Part shown: in pieces, positions 1-9,982 of the stretch
How the letters are laid out: the number at the start of each line of letters is the position of its first letter
Numbering within the stretch: the stretch's first letter is position 1
Assembly (NCBI RefSeq): GCF_028657905.1
Contig: NZ_CP117782.1
Span: forward strand, 186,001-250,000
Direction of reading: 5' to 3'
Origin: Burkholderia sp. FERM BP-3421
Lineage (GTDB): Bacteria; Pseudomonadota; Gammaproteobacteria; Burkholderiales; Burkholderiaceae
DNA length: 64,000 bases
The notes under the pieces: model-generated
Seen by the model: the letters and a program-made list of their open reading frames with translations, nothing else
What the model was told of the DNA's origin: nothing
Database searches by the model: none
Made by a program: the position numbers and the translations under genes

Positions 1-812
1 TTGCCGCATTCGATGTGCGTGACGAGCCCCTTCAGTATGCCTGCGACCGAGGCGGCGAGCCGGAAGCCGACCGCGTAGGCGTCCGTCTCGGACATCGTCT
101 GTTGCAGCGCGGCGCTGGGATTCAGGCATGGCAGGATCGTGACGCCGCTGTTCGCGAACGGTCCGTGCAGCGCGACGGCGAGCGTGCGCGCCATGTCGGC
201 GCTGGCGACGTCCGCGCGATAGCAGGTCACGCCGAGGTCCTTCAGCGCCTGCAATTGCTGCGCGGCGGGCATGCTGGCATAGATCGACTCGGCCCACCCC
301 ATGTGGCCGTTCATGCCGTAGAACAGCTTCTGCGCGGCCGGCGCGGGCCGGGTCGCGCGCGGATCGGTCGCGGCGGTCCAGTTGCCCGACTGATAGACCC
401 ACCATTGCGCGCTCGCGTTCTCCGCGTAGACCGTGTGGTTCCAGTAGAGCAGCAGTGTCGCGGTGGACGGAAAGCGCGTGTCGACCTCGTTGTTCAGAAC
501 CCGGCCATTCGCGATTCGCCAGCTTTGTCCGCCGCTGTCGGTCAACGTCGCGACGGGCGGGGTGGTCGTGCCGGAGGCCGATTCCGTGGGCGTCGATGTA
601 CCGCCGCCGCCGGATGTCGCTCCGCCGCCGGTGCCGGCAGACGCGTCGGCGTTGCCCGGACCGCCGCCATCCCCGCCGCCGCATCCGGCGAGGGTCAGCG
701 AGCCGGCGCCGGCCAGCAACCCCGCAAGGAATCGGCGGCGTGCATGGCGCGCATCGGCGGCGGAATCTACGAGTGGTGGGATGGACGGGGTGGGGGAGAG
801 GCGAGACATCAT
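1..812 (-). CDS. Tat-exported lipoprotein with glycoside-hydrolase-like barrel start (3' part outside window)
   Basis: The reading frame starts at ATG 812 (or the adjacent ATG 809) and runs off the left edge after about 270 codons, so the C-terminal part is not visible. The N-terminus carries a twin-arginine motif (RRRFLAG, residues about 26-32) followed by a hydrophobic stretch and a lipobox ending LAGC, then a Gly/Ser/Thr-rich linker to about residue 85. This fits export by Tat and lipid anchoring. The folded part contains FYGMNGHMGW and ends at HIECG followed by an incomplete codon, the place where clan A (TIM-barrel) glycosidases have the Asn-Glu acid/base pair. I infer a clan A glycosidase. 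The catalytic Glu itself lies outside the window. Start context is weak (GGGA). Confidence 0.7.
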   Translation of the reverse strand, partial: MMSRLSPTPSIPPLVDSAADARHARRRFLAGLLAGAGSLTLAGCGGGDGGGPGNADASAGTGGGATSGGGGTSTPTESASGTTTPPVATLTDSGGQSWRIANGRVLNNEVDTRFPSTATLLLYWNHTVYAENASAQWWVYQSGNWTAATDPRATRPAPAAQKLFYGMNGHMGWAESIYASMPAAQQLQALKDLGVTCYRADVASADMARTLAVALHGPFANSGVTILPCLNPSAALQQTMSETDAYAVGFRLAASVAGILKGLVTHIECG

Positions 813-837
813 GATCCCGTTAATTTCAAAAAATGGG

Positions 838-843
838 ATTATA
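838..843 (-). promoter_or_regulatory. Putative -10 box for the Tat lipoprotein gene
   Basis: A perfect TATAAT read leftward lies 26 bp before the upstream ATG, within an AT-rich patch unlike the surrounding DNA. No good -35 hexamer is seen at the right distance. It is the only promoter-like element before the gene. Confidence 0.4.
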
Positions 844-1189
844 GCGATGTAAAGTTGAAAATCTGAATTATTTATACTCCTAAGCAAATTTTTTTGAAAA
901 ACAATCGCAATTACGATTTGTTGCTTTTTGGGAGGCGTGGTGCTGTTGCTGGGGCAGTCTGCTGCGCGTGCTGGAGGGGCGGGCAAGATGGTGCAGGGCG
1001 TGCGGCCTTGCGCGAAAGCTCTTTGGGAGGCGCGGTGCGCTCCGTTGCGTGATGGCGGGCGGGTGCGTCGCGGGCAATTTAAGCAGTTTCTGGCGAGTGT
1101 TCGAAGGGGCGAATTGGACATCAGTCGATGATTCGTTCTTTTTTATTAATTATTTTGTGGTCGAACGTGGATTGATGTTTTTGTCGCTA

Positions 1190-1240
1190 ATCGATTCGAA
1201 TTCAATCGATGTAATTTTTACTTTGCATGTGTAAAAATTA
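1190..1240. repeat. Two adjacent inverted repeats in AT-rich spacer
   Basis: ATCGATT (1190-1196) and AATCGAT (1204-1210) flank a 7-base spacer. Immediately after, TAATTTTTAC (1212-1221) and GTAAAAATTA (1231-1240) form a 10-bp perfect dyad with a 9-base loop. They could be regulator sites or a weak structured element. No flanking gene explains them. Confidence 0.45.
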
Positions 1241-2159
1241 TCTGATCGTCGAGGGCGGTTGGCGTGATGGCGAGCCCGTGAAGCGTGGATCGTGCGACGG
1301 ATGAGTGGGCTGGCTGGTGGTCGAACATCGGAGAGGGGCTGTCGATCAATTCCGTTCAGAGGCATCCAATATGAAGCCGCAGCGCGCTGCGGTGGTGTCG
1401 GCCGCGTCGGGGTCGTGTGTTCGGGTGCGCGCGGCCTGCCTTGTTTGGTCGAGGCGGGTGGCGACGTCGAGCGACGCCGATATGCGTGCATTCTCCGATC
1501 CGCACCCAAGCGCCTCGACCGGGGGAGCGCGATCGCGGTCGTGAGCGGCAAGCTTCAAAAGCGCCCGCAGTGCATCGTCGTCCATATCAGAGGCATGTCG
1601 GTCGCCGTGAGTTCTGCATGATCAGGCATGTGAGCGCGTGGGCGACGACGAATGCCTGCATACACGTCTGAAGAGGTTTCATGGGCATCATGAGCGACGA
1701 CGTCATCGATCGCGACAGGGGCTCGCGCATACAAGGAACGCGATGCAGCTTGTCGTGTGCGGCGGCGTCATCGGGGTGCGCCGTTGCCGCGCCGGCGGGC
1801 AGATCGGGGCGCGGATCAACACGCAATTCTCGCGATCACGGGAAACCGGGGCCGGCGACGCGTCCGCGTTGCAGCGAGAGAGAGCGCAATGCACGAGGTT
1901 TCGCGGCCATGCGTTCGGAAGGTCGCGCAAATCGATGACGGCGAGTCGCACGCGATGAGTTCGCGTCCGTCACCCGCACACGCTCGGCATGCCGGACGGG
2001 GCGTGCCGACTGAATTCGGATGCGAAGAAGGCCGTGTGGCGGTTCCTTGTCGCAGGCGTCGACGTGAGCGGGATTCGATGCGACCGACGGGCCATCGCGG
2101 CGATTTGCGGCAGGCGTGCCGGCGTGAATGAAAACGAGAGCGGGCAATCGCCCAAACGG

Positions 2160-2193
2160 AAAAGGGGTACAACGCGAACGTTGTACCCCTTTT
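2160..2193 (-). terminator. Rho-independent terminator after tRNA-Thr
   Basis: A 15-bp perfect stem (AAAAGGGGTACAACG with its complement) closes on the loop CGAA and has A/T runs at both ends, so it can work in either direction. It starts 10 bases beyond the tRNA 3' end and most likely ends that transcript. Confidence 0.85.
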
Positions 2194-2202
2194 GGATTCT
2201 GT

Positions 2203-2278
2203 TGGTGCCGGAGAGAGGAATCGAACCACCGACCTTCGCATTACGAATGCGCTGCTCTACCGACTGAGCTACTCCGGC
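2203..2278 (-). tRNA. tRNA-Thr (anticodon CGT)
   Basis: The 76-nt cloverleaf reads leftward from GCCGGAG to an encoded CCA. The acceptor stem GCCGGAG pairs with CTCCGGC, the D arm has GCTC-AGTCGGT-AGAGC, the anticodon stem-loop is GCGCA-TT-CGT-AA-TGCG, and the T arm holds GGTTCGATTCC. The CGT anticodon reads ACG threonine codons. It has its own promoter and terminator, so it is a single-gene unit. Confidence 0.97.
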
Positions 2279-2292
2279 AACAGAGAAATGAA

Positions 2293-2322
2293 ATTATAGG
2301 GTGATATCCAAGGGCTTGGCAA
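2293..2322 (-). promoter_or_regulatory. Promoter of tRNA-Thr
   Basis: Reading leftward, TTGCCA (2322-2317) and a perfect TATAAT (2298-2293) are separated by 18 bp, with the tRNA 5' end 15 bases further on. Spacing and strength suit a stable-RNA promoter. Confidence 0.75.
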
Positions 2323-2529
2323 TAGGTTTTGCGAAATTTTTTATGCCCATCGGGCAACTCTCGCTAACTCTTTGATCTGGCGCGATTCTTCGTCTGCACG
2401 CATGGCGCGTGCAGGCCGGAAGGCCGGACATATCCCGAAAAATCCGGCGACCGACGCGTACACGATCGATCGCCCGGACATTCCGCCGTCCCACGATGCG
2501 CGATTTCCCGCGCATCGTGGTGGGGCACG

Positions 2530-3543
<1,014 letters not shown>

Positions 3544-3642
3544 GGCGAGGCTCCAGGAGGCGAAGAATGCGTAAACAGCCCCGATTTTACCCGCCGCACC
3601 CGCCGCCACGCGGTTTTTCGCGTGCTGGGCGGCCTCGCGCGC

Positions 3643-4575
3643 TCACAGCAGCTCGATTTCCGGCAGCGCGATCACACTGGTCTCGCGCATCGTCGCGACG
3701 AAGTCGGCCGCGTACGGACGGCTCGCGAACGCCGGCAGGGTCGCCGCGTACAGCTCGCCCGACAGAGGGGTGCCGTCGGCGCGATGCACCGGGCGCGCGC
3801 TCACGTAATGCTTGTCGAGGTAGGTCGCGACCGCCCACAGCGGCAGCGCCGCGACCCCGCGCCGGCTCGCGACCAGCTGCAGGATCGCGACGGTCAACTC
3901 CGAGGTGCGCCGCCTGGGCTCGATGCCGGCCGGCTTGAGTACCTGGCGCATGATGTCGAGCATGTCGTCGGGCACCGGGTAGGTGATCAGCGTCTCGGCG
4001 CGGAAATCGTCGGCCTCCAGCGCGTCGCGGCACGCGAGCGTGTGATCGTTGGCGATCAGGCCGACGATCTGGAAGCGGAACAGCGGGTGGTAGACCACGG
4101 CCTCGCTCGCATCGGCCTCGGCGACGATCGCGAGATCGGCGCGATCCTGGTGCAGCAGGCCGATCGGGTCGGCGTGGAAGCCCGACACGATGTCGAGTTC
4201 CACCTCGGGCCAGCGCTGGCGGAACGCATCCATCGCGGGCATCAGCCAATCGAAGCAGGTGTGGCACTCGACCGCGATCCGCAGCGTGCCGCCCGTGCCT
4301 TGCGCGAGCCGCGCGACGTCGCGCTCGGCCTCCTCGATCGCCGGCACCACGGCCTCGGCGAGCGCGAGCAGCCGCTTGCCGGCGGGCGTGAAGGTCAGCG
4401 GCGCGGACTTGCGGATGAACAGCGGCAGCCCGAAATGCGCTTCCAGCGCCTTCAGCTGGTGCGACAGCGCCGATTGCGTGACGCACAGGCATTGCGCGGC
4501 GCGCGACAGGCTGCCGGTGTCGCGCAGCGCCGCCAGGGTTTGCAGGTGGCGAAGTTCGAGAGGGGAGCGGATCAT
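3643..4575 (-). CDS. metR: LysR-type activator of methionine synthesis, MetR
   Basis: A LysR-family regulator of 310 residues. Its N-terminal winged helix (about 1-60) contains GSLSRAAQCLCVTQSALSHQ, followed by a periplasmic-binding-like co-inducer domain. In enteric bacteria MetR activates metE, with homocysteine as co-inducer. Here it is transcribed divergently from metE across a 111-bp gap holding a perfect MetR box, which makes the MetR assignment stronger than family membership alone. ATG 4575 (MIRSPLELRHLQ) fits the normal family start. Confidence 0.9.
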   Translation of the reverse strand: MIRSPLELRHLQTLAALRDTGSLSRAAQCLCVTQSALSHQLKALEAHFGLPLFIRKSAPLTFTPAGKRLLALAEAVVPAIEEAERDVARLAQGTGGTLRIAVECHTCFDWLMPAMDAFRQRWPEVELDIVSGFHADPIGLLHQDRADLAIVAEADASEAVVYHPLFRFQIVGLIANDHTLACRDALEADDFRAETLITYPVPDDMLDIMRQVLKPAGIEPRRRTSELTVAILQLVASRRGVAALPLWAVATYLDKHYVSARPVHRADGTPLSGELYAATLPAFASRPYAADFVATMRETSVIALPEIELL

Positions 4576-4593
4576 CGTGCGCGGCCGTGATGT

Positions 4594-4606
4594 TGAAAAA
4601 TATTCA
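4594..4606. promoter_or_regulatory. MetR box, perfect consensus
   Basis: TGAAAAATATTCA matches the MetR half-site rule TGAA-N5-TTCA exactly. It lies 18 bp before the metR ATG and 80 bp before metE, so it can serve both metE activation and metR autoregulation. Confidence 0.75.
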
Positions 4607-4614
4607 TTTTGATC

Positions 4615-4627
4615 TGAAAAAACTTTC
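4615..4627. promoter_or_regulatory. Second, degenerate MetR half-site pair
   Basis: TGAAAAAACTTTC keeps the left TGAA but has TTTC in place of TTCA. Its centre is 21 bp from the first box, about two helical turns, the arrangement expected for side-by-side LysR dimers on the metE side. Confidence 0.45.
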
Positions 4628-4686
4628 GTTTGAGTAATGATAAGGCAAATCCGATACTGATCGCCGGTTCGAAACAGGAGGATCCG

Positions 4687-6990
4687 ATGAGCACGGCGCA
4701 CGTATTGGGCTTTCCGCGCATTGGCGCGCAGCGGGAGTTGCCGGACGCGCTCGAGCGCTACTGGCAGGCGGGGCAGTCCGCGGACGCGGAACGGGCGTTG
4801 CGGGAGACGGGGCGCGCATTGCGCGCCGCGCACTGGCGCGTGCAGCGCGACGCCGGGCTGGACTGGGTGACGGTCGGCGATTTCGCGTGGTACGACCCCG
4901 TGCTGACGACGCTCGCGTACCTCGGCGGCCTGCCGGCGCGCTTCGGCTTCGATCCGCGCGCGCTGACGCTCGCCGATTATTTCGCGGCGGCGCGCGGCGA
5001 CGCTGCGCAGCCCGCGATGGATTCGGCTGCCTGGTTCGATACCAACAGCCGTTACCGGGTGCCCGAGTACGGCCCGCAGACGCAATTCGGCACGGGTGTC
5101 GACTGGTTGTTCGACGAACTGCGCGAGGCGCGCGCGCTCGGGCATCCCGTGAAGGTCGCGCTGATCGGCCCGCTGACGCTGCTCTGGCTCGGCCGCGAAG
5201 GCGAGGGGCTGGCCGACCGTCTGGCGCTGTTGCCGCGCCTGCTGCCTGCGTATCAGGCGCTGCTCGCGCGTCTGAAGGCGGACGGGGTCGAGTGGGTGCA
5301 GATCGACGAGCCCTTGTTCGCAGCCGATCTGCCCGCGGCGTGGCGCGACGCGGTGCCCGCGGCCTATCAGACGCTCGCGCCGCATGCACCGCGGCTGTTG
5401 CTGAGCACGTACTTCGGTGACGTGAGCGAGCATGCCGCGTTGCTGAAGTCGCTGCCCGTCGCGGGGCTGCATGTCGATTGTGCCGGCGTCGCTACGTCGG
5501 GCGTCGCTACGTCGCTCGACGCATTCGCGGCCGATTATCCGGCGGACAAGGTGCTGTCGTGCGGGATCGTCGACGGCCGCAACGTCTGGCGGCACGACCT
5601 CGAGCGTTCGCTGGCGCGGCTCGCGCCGGTGCGCGAGCGGCTCGGCGAACGCCTGTGGATCGCGACGAGCTGCGCGTTGCAGCACGTCCCGGTCGACCTG
5701 CGCGGCGAGGCGCGGCTCGACGACGAACTGAAATCCTGGCTCGCGTTCGCGGCGCAGAAGACCCGCGAAGTCGCGGTGCTGCGCGACGCGCTCGTGCACG
5801 GGCGGCGGGCGATGGCGGCCGAGTTCGACGCGGCGGCGGCCGCGCTGGCGTCGCGCCGGACCTCGGCGCGGATTCACAATCCGCTGGTCCAGCGTCGCGT
5901 GGCGAGCCTGACCGACGCCGACGCGCAGCGCAGCGCCGCCTATCCGGCGCGCGCGGCGCTGCAGCGCGCGCGCTTTCAATTGCCGCTGTTGCCGACCACG
6001 ACGGTCGGCTCGTTTCCGCAGACCGACGAGATCCGCACGGCGCGCACCGCGTTCGCAGCGGGCGCGCTCGATCATCTCGGCTATCTGGAAGCGATGCGCG
6101 ACCAGGTGAAGGTCGCGATCGACAAGCAGCTCGCCTATGGCCTCGACGTGCTGGTGCACGGCGAGGCGGAGCGCAGCGACATGGTCGAGTATTTCAGCGA
6201 GCAGCTGTGGGGCTTCGCGCTCACGCGCGCGGGCTGGGTGCAGCACGACGGCGCGCAGTGCGTGAAGCCGGCGCTGATCTACGGCGACGTCTATCTGCCG
6301 GAGCCGATCACGGTGGGCTGGGCGCAGTATGCGCAGAGCCTGACCGACAAGCCCGTGAAGGGCATGCTGACGGGCCCGGTGACGATGCTGCAGGGTTCGT
6401 TCGTGCGCGACGACCAGCCGCGCGCGGTGACCGCGTTGCAGATCGCGCTCGCGTTGCGGCAGGAGACGATCGACCTGGAGAAAGCCGGGATCGGCATGAT
6501 CCAGATCGACGAGCCGGCGCTGCGCGACGGGATGCCGCTCAAGGCGCGCGAGCGCGCGGCGTATCTCGAATGGGCGGTGCGCGCGTTCCGGGTCGCGTCA
6601 TCGGGAGTGGGCGCCGCGACCCAGATCCACACGCACATGTGCCACGCCGCGTTCGGCGACATCCTGCCGACGATCGCCGCGCTCGATGCGGACGTGATCT
6701 CGATCGAGACGAGCCGCGCGAACCAGGGCCTGCTCGATGCATTCGACGGGTTCGCGTATCCCAACGAGATCGGCCCCGGCGTCTACGACATCCATGCGCC
6801 GCGCGTGCCGGGCGTCGACGAGATCGCGGGCGCGCTCACGCGCGCGCTCGAACGGATTCCGGCGGAACGTCTGTGGGTGAATCCCGACTGCGGCCTCAGG
6901 GCGCGCGAGTGGGCGCAGGTGGATGCCGCGTTGACGGCGATGGTCGCGGCCGCGCGGCGTGTGCGCGAGGGCGTGGCCGCGACGGTCTGA
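4687..6990 (+). CDS. metE: Cobalamin-independent methionine synthase
   Basis: A cytosolic enzyme of 767 residues, normal MetE length, that transfers the methyl group of 5-methyltetrahydropteroyltri-glutamate to homocysteine. The N-terminal barrel begins HVLGFPRIGAQRE. The C-terminal catalytic barrel begins LPTTTVGSFPQT (about residue 435) and holds the zinc-site segment THMCHAAFGDI (His and Cys) and the late NPDCGLRAR (Cys). ATG 4687 follows a strong AGGAGG at 4677-4682, whereas an in-frame ATG at 4630 lacks one. The gene is divergent from metR and ends at a bidirectional terminator. Expression is expected to need MetR and homocysteine. Confidence 0.97.
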   Translation: MSTAHVLGFPRIGAQRELPDALERYWQAGQSADAERALRETGRALRAAHWRVQRDAGLDWVTVGDFAWYDPVLTTLAYLGGLPARFGFDPRALTLADYFAAARGDAAQPAMDSAAWFDTNSRYRVPEYGPQTQFGTGVDWLFDELREARALGHPVKVALIGPLTLLWLGREGEGLADRLALLPRLLPAYQALLARLKADGVEWVQIDEPLFAADLPAAWRDAVPAAYQTLAPHAPRLLLSTYFGDVSEHAALLKSLPVAGLHVDCAGVATSGVATSLDAFAADYPADKVLSCGIVDGRNVWRHDLERSLARLAPVRERLGERLWIATSCALQHVPVDLRGEARLDDELKSWLAFAAQKTREVAVLRDALVHGRRAMAAEFDAAAAALASRRTSARIHNPLVQRRVASLTDADAQRSAAYPARAALQRARFQLPLLPTTTVGSFPQTDEIRTARTAFAAGALDHLGYLEAMRDQVKVAIDKQLAYGLDVLVHGEAERSDMVEYFSEQLWGFALTRAGWVQHDGAQCVKPALIYGDVYLPEPITVGWAQYAQSLTDKPVKGMLTGPVTMLQGSFVRDDQPRAVTALQIALALRQETIDLEKAGIGMIQIDEPALRDGMPLKARERAAYLEWAVRAFRVASSGVGAATQIHTHMCHAAFGDILPTIAALDADVISIETSRANQGLLDAFDGFAYPNEIGPGVYDIHAPRVPGVDEIAGALTRALERIPAERLWVNPDCGLRAREWAQVDAALTAMVAAARRVREGVAATV

Positions 6991-7011
6991 CGCGCGGCGC
7001 ACCCGCCAAGA

Positions 7012-7045
7012 AAAAAACCGGCATCGCCTGCGATGCCGGTTTTTT
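7012..7045. terminator. Bidirectional terminator between metE and pepN
   Basis: CCGGCATCG (7018-7026), loop CCTG, CGATGCCGG (7031-7039), flanked by six A and six T. It can stop both converging transcripts. Confidence 0.9.
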
Positions 7046-7067
7046 CATGGCCGCGGCCCGAAACGGC

Positions 7068-9770
7068 TCAGGCGAGCGCCTTCTCGATGATCTCGCGCAC
7101 GTCGCGCGATTTCGCGCCGGCGGCCACGCGCTCGAGCGCGACCTTCATCTGCTCGCGCAGCGCCGGCGTGAAGCGGCGCCACAGTTCGAGCGCGCGCGCG
7201 AGGCGGGCGGCGACCTGCGGATTGATCGCATCGAGCGCGAGCACCTGCTCGGCCCAGAACGCATAGCCGGAGCCGTCCGCCGCGTGGAACTGCGACGGAT
7301 TCGCCGAACAGAAGCCGAACACCAGCGAGCGTGCGCGATTCGGGTTCTTCAGATTGAAGGCCGGGTGCTGGAACAGCTTGCGAACGAGGTCGAGCGTCGG
7401 TTGGCCGGGTGTGCCGCGCCGCGCCGCCTGCATCGCGAACCACTTGTCGATCACGAGCGCCTCGTGTTCGAAGCGCTGGTAGAAATCGGCGAGCGCGCGT
7501 TCGGCCTCGGCCGCCGCGGCGGTCGAGACGGGCGCGGCCAGCAGCAGCGCGCCCAGCGCACCGGTGCGGTCGGTCATGTTGTTCGCCGCGTCGTACTGCG
7601 CGCCGGCGAGCCGGGTCGCGTCGACCGGGTCTTCCAGCTCGGCCAGGTAGGACAGCGCGAGGTTCTTGAGCCCGCGGCGGCCGGCCGCCTCGGGCGTCGG
7701 CGCGTAGGCGCCGGGCGTTTGATGATCCGCGTGGATCTGCAGCCAGGTGGCGCGCAGGCCGTTCGCGAGCGCCTGCCGCACGAACTGGCGGGCGCGATGC
7801 ACGGCGGCCGGGTCCGCCTCGCGCATCTGATCGGCCAGGTAGGCCTCCGACGGCAGCGTGAGCGCCAGCTCGCGGAACGCGGGCGACAGCGACGCATCGG
7901 TCAGCACGCGCTGAAAGGCCGGGACGAAGCCGTCGTCGAGCGCGAGCGGCTGGCCGGCGGCCGCGCGCTCGGCGAGCGTGAGCAGCGCGCGCGTCGCGAG
8001 CCGCTGGCCGGCTTCCCAGCGGTTGAACGGATCACTGTCGTGCGCGAGCAGGAACGCGAGCTGCTCGGCGCTGTAGTCGTATTCGACGATCACCGGCGCC
8101 GAGAAGTTGCGCAGCAGCGACGGCAGCGGCGCTTCGGCGACGTCGACGAAGGTGAAGGTCTGCTCGGCCTGCGTGAATTCGAGGACCCGCGTCGTGCCGC
8201 TCGCGGCGGCCTCGCCGTCGAGCCGCAGCGGCAGGTCGCGGCCGTCGCGGCCGATCAGGCCGATCGCGAACGGGATCGGCAGCGGACCCTTCTGCGTGTC
8301 GCGGGCGGCCGGCGCGGCGTCGCCGTAGCCTTGCTTGAGGGTGAGCGTGTAGCGGCGCGCGGCGGCGTCGTAGGCGGTCGAGACCGTCACGCGCGGCGTG
8401 CCGGCCTGGCTGTACCAGCGCTCGAACTGCGCGAGGTCGCGCTGGTTCGCGTCGGCCATCGCGTGACGGAAGTCGTCGCAGGTCACCGCATGGCCGTCGT
8501 GGCGCGCGAAGTAGAGATCCATCCCGCGCCGGAAGCCGTCGCGGCCGAACAGCGTCTGGTACATCCGCACGACTTCCGAGCCTTTCTCGTAGACGGTCAT
8601 CGTGTAGAAGTTGTTGATCTCGACGTAGCTCTCGGGGCGCACCGGGTGCGCCATCGGGCCTGCGTCCTCGGCGAACTGGAGCTGGCGCAGCACGCGCACG
8701 TCCTCGATGCGCTTCACCGCGCGCGCGGCCGGATCGTCGGCGTCGCCCGCGGCCATGTCGGCCGAGAACTCCTGGTCGCGGAATACCGTCAGGCCTTCCT
8801 TGAGGCTCAGCTGGAACCAGTCGCGGCAGGTGACGCGGTTGCCGGTCCAGTTGTGGAAGTACTCGTGGCCGACGACCGATTCGATGTTCGCGAAATCGAC
8901 GTCGGTGGCCGTTTCCGGATTCGCGAGCACGTACTTGGTGTTGAAGATGTTGAGCCCCTTGTTCTCCATCGCGCCCATGTTGAAGTCGCTGACGGCGACG
9001 ATCATGAAGCGGTCGAGATCGAGTTCCAGCCCGAAGCGGCGCTCGTCCCAGCGGATCGAATGGATCAGGGAATCCATCGCATGGCGGGTCTTGTCGAGAT
9101 CGTGCGGCTCGACCCACACCTGCAGCAGCTTGTCCTTGCCCGAGCCGCTCGTGATCGTCTCCTCGATCGCGACCAGCTTGCCCGCGACCAGCGCGAACAG
9201 GTAGCTCGGCTTGCGGAACGGGTCTTCCCATTTCGCGTAGTGGCGGCCGTCGGGCAGCTCGCCTTCTTCGATCAGGTTGCCGTTCGACAGCAGCACCGGG
9301 TAGGCGGCGCGGTCGGCGCGCAGCGTGACGGTGTAGGTGGCCATCACGTCGGGGCGATCGAGGAAGTAGGTGATGCGGCGGAAGCCCTCCGCCTCGCATT
9401 GCGTGAAGAAATTGCCGCCCGACACGTAGAGGCCTGACAGCGTCGTGTTCTGGTCCGGCGCGCAGGTGCTCTCGAGCGTCAGCTCGAACGCATCGGGCAG
9501 GTTCTCGACCGTCAGGCCGTGCTCGTGCGCGCGCACGGCCGCATGGGGCGCGCCGTCGAGCCATGCGCCGATGAAGGCCAGCGCCTCGCCGCGCAGCTCC
9601 AGGTGCGGCGCCGGCGCGGCGGCCGGATTGCGGCGCACCCGCATCGTGTTCCGGACCACGGTGCGGGCCGGGACGAGGTCGAATTCGAGCGAGACGGTGT
9701 CGATCAGGAACGCGGGCGGCGTGTAGTCGGCGCGGCGGATCACGGCGGAGGTAGCGGCGGTATCGGACAT
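7068..9770 (-). CDS. pepN: Aminopeptidase N (M1 family zinc metallopeptidase)
   Basis: A cytosolic 900-residue peptidase that removes N-terminal residues late in protein turnover. The M1 substrate-anchoring motif GAMEN is at residues 266-270. The zinc site HEYFH is at 302-306, with the third ligand Glu325 in LKEGLT. The C-terminal part is the helical PepN-type domain ending in EIIEKALA. The start is ATG 9770 (MSDTAATSAVIRR). An upstream in-frame ATG at 9845 adds 25 low-complexity residues and was not used. It converges with metE and diverges from the DUF4136 gene. Confidence 0.96.
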   Translation of the reverse strand: MSDTAATSAVIRRADYTPPAFLIDTVSLEFDLVPARTVVRNTMRVRRNPAAAPAPHLELRGEALAFIGAWLDGAPHAAVRAHEHGLTVENLPDAFELTLESTCAPDQNTTLSGLYVSGGNFFTQCEAEGFRRITYFLDRPDVMATYTVTLRADRAAYPVLLSNGNLIEEGELPDGRHYAKWEDPFRKPSYLFALVAGKLVAIEETITSGSGKDKLLQVWVEPHDLDKTRHAMDSLIHSIRWDERRFGLELDLDRFMIVAVSDFNMGAMENKGLNIFNTKYVLANPETATDVDFANIESVVGHEYFHNWTGNRVTCRDWFQLSLKEGLTVFRDQEFSADMAAGDADDPAARAVKRIEDVRVLRQLQFAEDAGPMAHPVRPESYVEINNFYTMTVYEKGSEVVRMYQTLFGRDGFRRGMDLYFARHDGHAVTCDDFRHAMADANQRDLAQFERWYSQAGTPRVTVSTAYDAAARRYTLTLKQGYGDAAPAARDTQKGPLPIPFAIGLIGRDGRDLPLRLDGEAAASGTTRVLEFTQAEQTFTFVDVAEAPLPSLLRNFSAPVIVEYDYSAEQLAFLLAHDSDPFNRWEAGQRLATRALLTLAERAAAGQPLALDDGFVPAFQRVLTDASLSPAFRELALTLPSEAYLADQMREADPAAVHRARQFVRQALANGLRATWLQIHADHQTPGAYAPTPEAAGRRGLKNLALSYLAELEDPVDATRLAGAQYDAANNMTDRTGALGALLLAAPVSTAAAAEAERALADFYQRFEHEALVIDKWFAMQAARRGTPGQPTLDLVRKLFQHPAFNLKNPNRARSLVFGFCSANPSQFHAADGSGYAFWAEQVLALDAINPQVAARLARALELWRRFTPALREQMKVALERVAAGAKSRDVREIIEKALA

Positions 9771-9982
9771 GTTGATCGTGGGCGATGATGAGGATGAGGG
9801 CCCCTTCGCGCTCGTGGCGCAAAGCGGCGAACAGCCATTGTACAAAGCCTGGCGATGGCGCGCGGGACGAACTTTTTACCGGCTCGCATGGTCTTTGCAT
9901 TATCGGCGTGGTAATGCCTGCCGGGCGATCGTATGATCGCGATGCCGCATGCACGGCCCACGCATAAAGAGGACGAATCAAC

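Larger units (their letters stand above)
813..2159. other. Long gene-poor interval between the Tat lipoprotein and tRNA-Thr
   Basis: About 1.3 kb with no reading frame I can support. The first 450 bases are markedly AT-richer than the rest of the window (820-930 and 1130-1245 especially) and the remainder has mixed composition. Short frames exist, for example 85 codons from ATG 1681 behind a GAAGAGG, and 79 codons leftward from 1585, but their codon use and residue make-up do not look like this genome's genes. It lies beyond the 3' side of a tRNA gene, a common integration side for islands, so decayed mobile DNA is possible. No integrase is visible. Confidence 0.5.

Noticed and set aside
15..866. 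Rightward 283-codon frame opposite the Tat lipoprotein
   Set aside because: Arg/Gly/Ala-rich shadow of the leftward gene, whose signal peptide, lipobox and barrel start are clear.
1346..1585. 79-codon leftward frame starting MDDDALRALLKLAA
   Set aside because: The start looks protein-like, but there is no ribosome site and the third-position GC is lower than in real genes; at most a relic.
1681..1938. 85-codon frame behind GAAGAGG in the gene-poor tract
   Set aside because: Codon use and composition do not fit genes here; no recognisable sequence.
3567..3642. Intrinsic terminator between metR and fbp
   Set aside because: The GC-rich bases form no clear stem with a T run in the right direction.
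5478..9437. Very long rightward frame (over 1,300 codons) across metE and pepN
   Set aside because: It is the GC-rich antisense or offset frame of two well-identified genes; residues are almost all Arg, Ala, Gly and Asp.
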